Assembly: GCF_024323335.1 (NCBI RefSeq)
Contig: NC_066584.1
Span: 233,942,994 to 234,006,993, forward strand
Source: Lathyrus oleraceus
Lineage: Eukaryota > Streptophyta > Magnoliopsida > Fabales > Fabaceae
DNA: 64,000 bases
Direction of reading: 5' to 3'
The translations under genes and the position numbers were made by a program. Below the pieces are notes generated by a model. That model worked only from the letters and a program-made list of their open reading frames with translations, searched no databases and was not told where the DNA came from. The stretch's first letter is position 1. Each line of letters begins with the position of its first letter. Below, one piece after another: positions 35,158 to 45,349 of the stretch.

Positions 35158-37842
35158 TGTAGCACCTCAAATTTGCCCTCCTCATTCATGCATTCATTTT
35201 AGATCATTTAACATTTCATATTGCATTTCATCATGTTAATCAGAATTAGCTCCAAGAGTTTATCTTCCAAGAAGCTCGGATATCATTCAAGTCACTTTGT
35301 GGTTTCTATCTGAAGGATCAAGCTTAATGGGCTCAGTACGATTCAAAATTTAACTATGAAGCCAAAAGTCAACTGTTGGTCAATCGAAGGTGAAATGGCC
35401 AGAGAATGACTTGAGTTACTTCCAACATGTTCAAATGGGGTCTATTCATCATTCAAAACGTTAATCTTGAAGGAGCAAAAGTTTGTTCATGAGTTGTCAT
35501 GCTCGCTAGGCGAGCAGAATGGGTCGCCTAGCGAGTCCCAAGAAAAGCCACCAGAGTCTGAACTGTCATGCTCGCTAGGCGAGCAGATTATTCGCTAGGC
35601 GAAGCCCACGCGTTTTGAAAATAAAAAATATAACAGAAAAAATCTTAGACTTGGACCTCTCTCATTTGAGCCCACAAAGCCGCGAAAATCAGGTTATAAA
35701 TTCTAAAAAAAATCATTGGAACAAAAACCCTAGAGAAGAACTAATCTGCAGCAGCCTCCAGACAGCTCTGAAAAATTCACTCGGACTCTGAGACTTTTCA
35801 CTCTGATTCACACACTTTTTCACTTCCATCTCATATAAACCCTGAGATTGCTTTGCAAACCCAACCGGGCAATTCAATTTCATTCGATCTCTCCAATCAG
35901 GTTTGTCCTATTTCCACTACTTTATGCTTTCAATTTGAAATTTCTGAATGTATGAGGTATTATGGATGAATGTGAAAGAGTGGGTATCGTTAGGTTTTGC
36001 ATGTGGGTTTAGATGTGCATGAATGTGTAGAACAATACGTTGAATGTTTGATCACTTAATTTCTGAAATGGGTACCATAGGATTTGGGATTTCTGAAATC
36101 GGACTGTTATCAATGAAGAACCCCGAACCTGTAGGCCTTCGCTAGCCCATCGCTAGGCGAGCCTGCAGCGAAGCTTCGCTAAGCGAAGCAGTAGCGATCG
36201 CGACAGTAGCTGCTTTTTCTGCTTGCCCTCCAATCTGTTTTGTGTTTGTTATGACATGTTTTCTATTGCATCCGGGCACTTGTTTTGGTATGTATGTTAT
36301 GTCTTGATGGATCCTTGCCCACTGGCTTTGAATGATACTCCTTTTGATGCATTTGTTTGACAAGAGGTTTAGGCCTCCTATCCTCGGTTGCTTTTTGTGA
36401 GCTTTTTGTGAACTTTTTGGTTCTCTTATTTGGTGCAACTCTTGATTGCACCCCATCTTGTTTCTCTAACCTGTTTGTTGAGTTTTTGTGAGGGCTCACA
36501 TGACTCTTGAAGATATAGCTTGCTTGGTATTCCACTTTATTTGTGGGATGCCATTTGGAGATTTATTCTAATTGCTTTGCTGACTTGTTTTCTTTGATGG
36601 TGCTAGCCTGAGAGATCTCCGGGTTTCTTATTTCTTTAGTTGCTGTTACTTCGGATCTTTATCCGTGTGGTAGATCTCTTGATCCCTTTTACATCCTTCC
36701 CGTATTTTACCGCTTTCTTAGCTGGAAGACCTCGATATGAGACAATGTTTTTGTGTGTTTACTTTTGTGCCCACAGACCTCCAAGAAGAGGCACCAGTGC
36801 TAAAGACCTCCATGAAGAGGCTATTGACGGATAAAAGGGAGTAGTAGTCAATCCCTCGTTATTCAATGTGTCGTTCTTTATGCTCGCACTACGTGTCGAT
36901 GCTTCAGAACAAAAGCCCAAGATCTTTTGTCCGGTCAATCAGTGGAGAGGGTTCCACCTTTCTGAATCCCCACTTTTTGTCATGAGCTCACCCTGTCCAG
37001 GGTTAAGAGCTATGAGGTCTTATCCTCATTACCCGTTTAATCTGCTCACCCTGACGTTCAATGTCAGTGGTTAAGAGCCCATTTGATTACCTTTCCATGG
37101 CTTGTTTGTCGAGGTTGATATGACCCCTCTTGACTAAAGCCCTACCCATGTATGTTTGAACCCCCTTGTTGGTGTGTTTACTTTATGCATGTTTGTTTTG
37201 TATGGTGTGATCGTCTCCCCATAGGATTGCTAGGCTTCGTATAGTCTCTCGTTTGCATGTTAATTAAGGTAGCACGGTTCCTTCGTCTAGGACTTCCTTT
37301 CTTGCATGAGCATTCCTAAAACACAAACAAACTCATTGATTTTTTCTTCTCCTAAGAACACGTTATCTCCTTCTACTACAGGCGAGTAAGTCTCAAAAGG
37401 TCGAGCATCCGGTAGATTGCGTAGTAACGTCGTTCGTCTAAAACACAAACAAATAGGTTAGCCGAGCTACGAAGACTCTGATTCTCATATTCAGATGAGA
37501 TACGTATGCAGTGGATGCGACATCCGTTCGAGTCATTTCCTTTTGACCCCTGTTTTAGTAAATACTACATTGGATAAACCCACACCCTTTAGACAAGAAC
37601 AACAAGAGTGGATCCCGTAGAGTACTACGGATGCGTAGGGGTGCTAATACCTTCCCTTTGCATAATCGACTCCCGAACCCAAGATTTGGTTGCGAGACCT
37701 TGTCTTTTCCTTTCCTTTTTCCAGGTTTACTTCGAGCGTTTCCTTTCCCTCCTTTGGGATAAATAACGCACGGTGGCGACTCTTCTGTCATTTCATTTTC
37801 GCCGGTTGTTTTTTTTCGCATTCCTTTTTTTAGGTTGCGACA
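35158..37842 (+). repeat. 5' LTR (2685 bp)
   Basis: It aligns along its whole length with the 3' LTR with few differences. The main one is an extra 69-bp unit: the palindrome GCTCGCTAGGCGAGC occurs at 35501 and again at 35570, but once in the 3' LTR. Paired open frames in the two LTRs (36142-36535 and 46266-46659 minus; 36640-37074 and 46764-47198 plus) are LTR sequence, not genes. Confidence 0.92.
35695..35700 (+). promoter_or_regulatory. Candidate TATA box of the Tat element
   Basis: GGTTATAAATTC followed about 35 bp on by ACCCTAGAG and C/T-rich leader-like sequence. A second candidate, TATAAA, is at 35834-35839. Both are conserved in the 3' LTR. Confidence 0.4.
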
Positions 37843-37844
37843 GC

Positions 37845-37862
37845 TGGCGACTCTGTTGGGGA
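37845..37862 (+). promoter_or_regulatory. Primer binding site, tRNA-Arg type
   Basis: TGGCGACTCTGTTGGGGA, 2 nt after the LTR. It is complementary, with about two mismatches, to the plant tRNA-Arg 3' end as I recall it. This is the primer class known for Ogre. Confidence 0.85.
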
Positions 37863-38863
37863 CCCGGTTTCCCTAAGCAAGTCCCTCCTAGCTTTTGTAG
37901 ATTTCTTGTTTGTTGGGTGTTTATTCTTTTGTACAGTTATTTATTTGCCTACTTTACCCTATTGCATTCATGTACATATGTTTGTTGTATCTGTTGGCTC
38001 TGTGTTGGGTTGTTTGTTTGTTGGGGTGGGATGTTCTATGAGAGATAAGCCCACTACCCAGGCTTGAGCGTACACACAGGTTTTAGAGTGGATAGTTATG
38101 AGGCTTGCGTGACATGTTGTTGCGTTAAGTCGTTCATGAAGACCCACATTCCAGACGAGGTTTCTTTTAGATATATTATGTCCTATGGGTGTTCCATAAC
38201 GATAGATGTTCCTTTAGAAATCGTCGACTCTGGTGACCATTTCCCGAGAACTCAGTCGAGGCCTCTCCTCCGAGACGTGTTTATGTTAGCTCTGGTGGGC
38301 ACATTCTCGCTGCTCAATCCGAGGACCCCGAGGTTGGGAACTTGCTATTAGGATGTCCTTTTGAGGGGAGTCAATGGAGGTCTTTTGTCTCGTAATAATG
38401 CTAAACCTTCAGTGGTAAACGTATTATTCGACTGAAGGGCAAGAAACTGACAAACTTCTGTTCTTAGAACCTACCCGTGAGTGGGGCGGGAATGAATCAT
38501 TTACAGGTACTGATGGTGACTTGTTCTGATGGTGACTTGTTCTGTTGGTGACCGTGTCCCGTTGGTGACTTTTGTTTGGTTCTTGTTGGTGGCCGTTGGT
38601 TCTGAAGTATGGGTTCTAAGTTGATGACTGTGTTCTATGGTTCCCGGTTCCGAATTCATGATGAAGTTCTGATCCTGTGCCTCGTGATATGCAACAACCA
38701 GGCATTGTTTCATCATTTTGCATTATAGCATGTTTATTTTCAAAAAAAATAATGCATAAAAAAGAAAAAAAAGTTAACCCGCATATGCATATCATTTTTC
38801 AGGTTTATTCATGATAAAACATAGCATATGCATCATACACATATCATTCTTGCATCATTACAG
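37863..38863 (+). other. Leader of the Tat element, no gag recognised
   Basis: One kb from PBS to the first recognisable exon. The reading at 38064-38351 ends LNPRTPRLGTCY, typical of the untranslated leader of these elements and not a known protein. The AT-rich 38720-38860 ends CATCATTACAG and may be an intron 3' end before the exon at 38864. Confidence 0.5.
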
Positions 38864-39089
38864 GTGCTCTTGAAGAGGATTTCTCATCCTTGTTCCCGTT
38901 CCAGAATCAGAAAGGGCCGTGTACTTTCACCAGTACTGGATTGGTGAATCACGGGGATGTCTTTGCAACAAACGATGAAGATGGTGACAGTGATTGTGAT
39001 ATGGATAATTGGGTGCGCCCGTGTGCTCCAGGGGAGAAGATCAACAACTGGACTGCTGAAGAAATAGTCCAAGTTACTCTTCAGACGGA
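38864..39089 (+). CDS. Exon upstream of RT in the Tat/Ogre element
   Basis: The frame reads ALEEDFSSLFPFQNQ, then an acidic stretch (ATNDEDGDSDCDMDNW) and NNWTAEEIVQVTLQTE, reaching a TAA at 39091-39093. It corresponds to the linker before RT in this clade. If spliced at 39090 the TAA is removed and the frame joins RT (see the intron). Upstream gag-protease is missing, so no genuine start is assigned. Confidence 0.6.
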
Positions 39090-39340
39090 GTAATTTTGTT
39101 TTGTTTTGCATTTTGCATGAAAGCCCTATGCTCTGCCCCGAGCGTAGTGGTTCATTGTAGGGCCACATCATGTTTTAAATTTTCAATGATTATCATCAAT
39201 AAAAGACATTTTGAAATCAAATTTGTGCTCAGTGTCTTTCTGTTTTTACTTTCATTTTCAAAACAATAAAAATGGCAATGTTTTTTTGTGACTTTCTTGA
39301 ACTCTTTTCTAAAATAAAGCATGAAACATCATTCGTGCAG
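39090..39340 (+). other. Ogre-type intron before RT (251 bp)
   Basis: The donor GA|GTAATTTTG at 39090 and acceptor TTCGTGCAG| at 39340 join codon GA+A, so LQTE continues into IDLADS without a frameshift and the TAA is removed. Splicing of an intron between the gag-pro part and RT is established for Ogre. The inside is T-rich with three AATAAA-like words. Confidence 0.75.
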
Positions 39341-42300
39341 AATTGATCTTGCGGATTCCATTAAAAATAGTTCTGTTATGGCTCAGTATGACTTTGATAA
39401 TCCCATTTACCAAGCCGAAGAGGAGAGTGAAGAAGAATGTGAACTCCCCAAAGAATTGGCCAGACTATTGAAACAGGAGGAAAGGGTCATTCAACCTTAT
39501 CAGGAAGAGTTGGAAGTCAATAACCTTGGTACTGAGGACGCGAAGAAAGAGATCAAGATAGGGGTTGCCTTAGAGGAAAAGGTCAAGAGAGGGCTGATTG
39601 AAATGCTGCAAGAATATGTGGACATATTCGCATGGTCGTATCAAGATATGCCTGGTTTGGATACAGATATTGTGGTGCATAAGCTACCTCTCAGAGAAGA
39701 TTGTCCTTCGGTAAAGCAGAAACTTCGCAGAACTAGTCCTGATATGGCTGTCAAGATCAAAGAGGAGGTTTAGAAACAGTTGGATGCAGGTTTTCTAGCA
39801 GTTACCAATTATCCCCCTTGGGTGGCCAACGTCATACCCGTGCCGAAGAAGGATGGTAAAGTCAAGATGTGTGTTGATTACCGAGATTTAAACAGAGCCA
39901 GTCCGAAAGATGACTTCCCATTACCTCACATTGATGTATTGGTAGATAACACTGCTCAATCCTCGGTTTTCTCTTTCATGGATGGATTTTCTGGCTATAA
40001 TCAGATTAAGATGGCACCAGAAGACATGGAGAAGACGACATTCATTACACCTTGGGGCACGTTCTGTTATAAGGTAATGCCATTTGGGTTGAAGAACGTC
40101 GGTGCTACCTACCAAAGAGCTATGACGACTCTCTTTCATGACATGATGCACAAAGAAATTGAAGTGTACGTGGATGATATGATTGCGAAGTCTCAGACAG
40201 AAGAGGAGCATTTAGTAAACTTGCAAAAGTTGTTTGAAAGATTGAGAAAGTTCAAACTGAGGCTGAATCCAAACAAGTGTACATTTGGAGTGAGATCTGG
40301 AAAGCTGTTAGGTTTCATTGTCAGTGAGAAAGGGATTGAGGTTGATCCAGCGAAAGTAAAAGCTATTCAAGAAATGCCTGAACTAAGAACAGAAAAGCAG
40401 GTTCGTGGGTTTTTAGGGAGGCTGAACTACATTGCACGGTTCATATCTCACCTAACAACTACGTGCGAAGCGATATTTAAATTGCTAAGAAAAGATCAAG
40501 CAATCAGGTGGAATGATGATTGTCAAAAAGCTTTTGATAAGATAAAGGAATATTTGCAGAAACTTCCAATTCTTATACCCCTAGTTCCTGGGAGGCCTCT
40601 GGTAATGTACCTTTCAGTAATAGAGAATTCGATGGGGTGTGTATTGGGACAGCATGATGAGTCTGGTCGAAAAGAGCATGCAATATACTACCTTAGCAAA
40701 AAGTTTACCGACTGTGAAACAAGATATTCGCTGCTCGAGAAAACTTGTTGCGCTTTGGCATGGGCTGCTCGCTGACTAAGACAGTATATGTTGAACCATA
40801 CTACCTTGTTGATTTCTAAGATGGACCCAGTAAAGTATATCTTTGAAAAACCGGCTCTTACCGGACGAGTGGCTCGTTGGCAGATGATTTTGATAGAGTA
40901 TGATATCCAGTACACGTCGCAAAAGGCCATCAAGGGTAGTATTCTGTCTGATTACCTTGCCGAGCAACCAATTGATGAATATCAGCCGATGATGTTTGAA
41001 TTCCCCGACGAAGATATCCTGTACTTAAAGATGAAAGACTATGAAGAGCCTTTTGTCGAGGAAGGACCGGATCCCGATGACAAGTGGACACTGATGTTTG
41101 ATGGGGAGGTAAATGTGAATGGAAATGGTGTAGGGGCAGTACTCATTAATCCTAAAGGTGCACACATACCCTTTTCCGCCAGATTGACTTTTGAAGTAAC
41201 CAACAACGAAGCTGAGTACGAGGCCTGTATCATGGGGATTGAGGAAGCCATCGATCTAAGGATCAAAACTATGGACATTTATAGAGATTCTGCTCTAGTG
41301 ATTAACCAAGTCAATGGAGACTGGAATACTCATCAGCCGCATTTGATGCCTTATAGAGATTACACCAGAAGGATCTTGACTTTCTTCAAGACAGTAAAGT
41401 TGTACCATGTACCCCGAGATGAAAATCAAATGGCTGATGCCTTAGCCACATTGTCTTCCATGATTAAAGTTCATTGGCAGAATCAGGTGCCACACATTGC
41501 TGTGAATCGACTCGAGAGGCCTGCGTTTGTGTTTGCAACCGAGTCTGTTATTGATGAGAAGCCGTGGTTTTATGATATTCAGAATTTCCTCAAAAGCCAA
41601 GAGTATCCTGAAGGAGCGTCAAAGAATGACAAGAAGACATTGAGAAGGCTAGCTGGAATCTTTTACTTGAACAAGGATGATGTGTTGTACAAGAGGAACT
41701 TTGACATGGTTCTGCTCAGATGCGTGGTTAGACACGAAGCAGACATGTTAATGCAGGAAGTACACGAGGGATCTTTCGGTACCCATGTTGGTTGTCATGC
41801 AATGGCCAAGAAGTTGTTAAGAGCCGGTTATTACTGGATAACCATGGAATCTGATTGTTTCAAATACGCTCGGAAGTGCCACAAATGTCAGATCTATGCA
41901 GATAAAGTACATGTACCACCAAACCCCCTGAATATTATGAATTCTCCTTGGCCATTCGCGATGTGGGGCATCGATATGATTGGAAAGATTGAACCTACTT
42001 CTTCTAATGGACATCGCTTCATCCTAGTCGCGATTGATTACTTTACCAAGTGGGTGGAAGCAGCTTCATATGCCAATGTTACCAGACAAGTGGTGGCTCG
42101 ATTCATTAAGAAAGAAATTATCTGTCGTTATGGGGTTCCTGAGAGAATCATCACTGATAATGGTTTGAATCTCAATAACAAGATGATGAAAGAGCTTTGC
42201 AAAGACTTTAAGACAAAACCACAATTCTTCTCCTTACATACCAAAGATGAATGGTGTTGTAGAGGCGGCGAACAAGAACATTAAGAAGATTGTGCAAAAG

Positions 42301-42813
42301 ATGGTTGTGACGTATAAGGATTGGCATGAGATGTTGCGTTCCACTTTGCATGGGTATCGTACCTCAGTGCGTACATCAACCGGGGCAACTCCATTTTCAC
42401 TTGTGTATGGCATGGAGGCAGTCTTGCCAGTAGAAGTTGAAATCCCTTCTTTGAGGGTGATGATGGATGTAAAACTGGACGAGGCTGAATGGGTTCAAGC
42501 CAGGTTTGATGAGTTAAACTTAATTGAGGAAAAGCGATTAGAAGCTGTGTGCCATGGACAACTATATCAGAGAAGGATGAAGAAGGCCTTTGATCAGAAA
42601 GTGCGTCCACAAAGTTATCAGATAGGTGACTTAGTTTTGAAGAGGATCCTTCCTCCCGGTACAGATAATAGGGGCAAGTGGACTCCGAATTATGAAGGTC
42701 CATATGTTGTTAAAAAGGTCTTTTCTGGTGAAGCCTTGATGCTTACAACTATGGATGGTGAAGATTTTCCGTCTCCTGTGAATTCAGATGTAGTCAAAAA
42801 ATACTTCGCATAA
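39341..42813 (+). pseudogene. Tat/Ogre pol: reverse transcriptase, RNase H, integrase
   Basis: RT: VPKKDGKVKMCVDYRDLN (about 39840-39895), FMDGFSGYNQI, and the catalytic YVDDM (about 40168-40182). A tether/RNase H-like part follows to 40775. A second RNase H-type domain has FDGEVNVNGNGVGAVL (about 41098), NNEAEYEACIMGIEEA and ENQMADALATL. Integrase: His residues then CHKC (about 41875-41890), WGIDMIG, ITDNG and NGVVEAANKN give the D-D-E core, ending VNSDVVKKYFA at 42813. Lesions: TAG at 39771-39773, TGA at 40773-40775, and a one-base loss near 42215-42222 that shifts integrase before its catalytic Glu. Otherwise the protein reads cleanly, so inactivation is recent. A protease domain is not seen. 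Confidence 0.92.
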
Positions 42814-44140
42814 ACTGACCCGCTGGACAAAAAAAGAAAGAAAGTCCAGGAAAAAAAGGGCATCCCGACGAACCAAGAGAAAAAGGAAAGAAAAAGGTTC
42901 GGGCAAAAGTTAGGGATAAAGAATAAGAATAAAAATAATATGTACACCCGGTAAGTCGAAAACCTGCAAAGGCGGCTTAGGCAAAAATGGGTATCCCGGT
43001 GGATCAAAAACCTGAAAAGGCGGTCCAGGAAAAAGAGGGATTAAAGCGAAGACTACAGTCTGAGTTATCTGTACTTCATCGCGTTTCAGTGTCTACCATC
43101 TTGAAGGATATGATCGGTCCAATCACTCTTCTCAGAAAGCAAAGAATTTGGGGGAAATTGAAGATCTATGAGTCATAACAGAATTGGAAAATAGTGGAAT
43201 GCCGTGTTCACATTGCCAATAGGATAATTTATTTTCTCTTTTGGCGCAATTACCTCTTCCTAGGAATTGCTTCCTGATGTATTTGCCTTTATAGGCCATT
43301 TTCAGTCAATAAAAGTCGTTATTCAGTCAAATTGCTCCCTTATTTCTTTTTTTATTCTACTGTTTTGTTTGCACACAAAAAAAACGTCCGAATTTTTGAT
43401 AAACATTGCATCTAAAAGCATGAAGGTCAGACAATGACGTGCGGAAGGATAAAACATCTGAAAATCATTTTGAATGTTGAGTACACTTGAGTATATTTTG
43501 TCCATACGATCCCCTGGGGCATGTATGTCTTGCCGTTTTGCAGGTTACTATCTTTGATCGATGGCTAAAGCAGATGAGCCAAAGTTTGTTCGAAGGAAGA
43601 CCCTGTTGTTTCAACACTGTCCAGTAGTGTAAGAAGTTGGGTCGTCTAAGTCGAGTTCAGAATTTGTTTCCCCAGCATGGTCAAGAGGTTGGTGTGTTCC
43701 CAACAAGTGACTCCCCAGTTGAGTTGGTTTCTCTACCGTTTCGAGAATGTCAGATCAGTAAGTATCCTCAGCAGAATTGTTGTATGTCCCCACAGAGTTG
43801 GAAGATCGGACCAGAATTTGTGTGCTCAGTAAAGTGATCATTTGCTTTCCCAGCAGGAGTTTTCTTCCCTTTGCATCTTGCATGTAGTAATCATCATTTG
43901 CATTCGCATTCTCAAATCGCGTAGCATTTCTATTCAGTACGGAGCATTATGCCATAGAAAACTCAAACATATGCATACATGTACTTAAACCAGATTGGAT
44001 CATATCTCTGGAAGAGACGAATCATTTTTCAACATCAGTGTAGCACATTTGCAGCAGTTGCTCTTGGCAACATTCAGAATCGATAATCCCAGTGAGATTT
44101 ATTTTTCTCACCAGTCCGTGAAAGGAAAGCATGATTCTCT
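42814..44140 (+). other. 3' UTR of the Tat element, first part
   Basis: Non-coding, A/G-rich after the integrase stop. A 'ggcaaaa/ggaaaa...cccgg-gga(t/c)-aaaaacctg-aaaggcgg' segment occurs twice (42955-43025). No gene is seen. Confidence 0.6.
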
Positions 44141-44144
44141 TCTG

Positions 44145-45256
44145 ATTTAGTCACCAGTAAGTGTTTGCCTTATTTTGACATATGTAAATATCATCCTTGC
44201 GATACCGGTAAGTGTCGTGTTGATCCCCGCAAATGTCTGTGCTTTTCTTTGATGTCGGTAAACATCATCTTTCGATGTCGGTAAACGTCGAATTCCAATC
44301 GTTGGCCATCAGTAAATGGCATGCCTCTCATGGTGTCTACAAAAAAAAACAACGTTCTGTCAGCACCCGTGTGTGTCCTTTCCTTTCTTTGATGGCGGTA
44401 AACATCATTGTTCGATGTCGGTAAACATCAGCCGCTTGTTAACCATTGGTAAATGGTTTTCTCGTTTAAGATTCCCCAGCAGATTCGCTATCCGTAAATT
44501 TCGAGTGTCTCATTTTCGCCATCGGTAAATGGTTTCGTTTCATAAGCGTATCCTTTCTTTGGTGTCGGTAAACATCATTGTTCGATGTCGGTAAACATCG
44601 AGTTCCTTCCTAGTCATCGGTAAATGTCTGGTCTCGTTTCACTTATAAACATCATTGTTCGATGTCGGTATACATCGAGTTCCTTCCCAGTCATCGGTAA
44701 ATGTCTGGTCTCGTTTCACTTATAAACATCATTGTTCGATGTCGGTAAACATCGAGTTCCTTCCCAGTCATCGGTAAATGTCTGGTCTCGTTTCACTTAT
44801 AAACATCTTGTTCGATGTCGGTAAACATCGAGTTCCATCCCGGTCATCGGTAAATGTCTGGTCTTGTTTCACTTGCTCCTCCCCAGTGAAGTCGCCATCG
44901 GTAAATGGCCTCGCTTTCCTTGATATCGGTAAATATCAAATCGGTTTTGAAGCCGCCATCGGTAAATGGCCTCACTTTCCTTGATATCGGTAAATATCAA
45001 ATCGGTTTTGAAGCCGCCATCGGTAAATGGCCTCACTTTCCTTGATATCGGTAAATATCAAATTTGTTTTGAAGCCGCCATCGGTAAATGGCCTCGCTTT
45101 CCTTGATATCGGTAAATATCAAATCTGTTTTGAAGCCGCCATCGGTAAATGGCCTCGCTTTCCTTAATATCGGTAAATATCAATTTTGTTTTGAAGCCGC
45201 CATCGATAAATGGCCCCGCTTTCCTTGATTCGTCACCTACAGAGTGCAAGTTCTCC
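44145..45256 (+). repeat. Array of CGGTAA-loop mini-hairpins, incl. 77-bp and 61-bp tandem repeats
   Basis: About 25-30 copies of a 16-nt inverted repeat have the same 6-nt centre (CGGTAA) and different matching arms: GATGT/ACATC, GCCAT/ATGGC, GATAT/ATATC, GATAC/GTGTC, AACCAT/ATGGTT (centre TGGTAA). A 77-bp unit repeats at 44642, 44719 and 44796. A 61-bp unit repeats at 44891, 44952, 45013, 45074, 45135 and 45196, each carrying one GCCAT and one GATAT hairpin. Tandem repeats in the 3' UTR of Tat/Ogre elements are a known source of satellites (for example PisTR-A in pea). Confidence 0.9.
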
Positions 45257-45334
45257 GGTTCTTTTGGTATTCAATCCCTGTTTACCTAGAAAGTATGATA
45301 GCCGCTGCTTTCATCCGTTCAGGTTCACAGTTGA

Positions 45335-45349
45335 TTGAATGGGGGCAGT
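45335..45349 (+). promoter_or_regulatory. Polypurine tract of Tat element
   Basis: GAATGGGGGCAGT immediately precedes the 3' LTR, the form common in Tat-clade elements. Confidence 0.85.

Noticed and set aside
36142..37821. Several 60-100-residue open frames, duplicated at 46266-47945
   Set aside because: They are copies in the two LTRs of the same element, with no domain; chance frames.
38064..38351. 95-residue open frame as the missing gag of the Tat element
   Set aside because: There is no zinc knuckle or gag motif, and the ending matches the untranslated leader typical of these elements.
44642..45256. Regularly spaced repeats resembling a CRISPR array
   Set aside because: Units are contiguous tandem copies without unique spacers, lie in a plant retrotransposon 3' UTR and no Cas gene is present.
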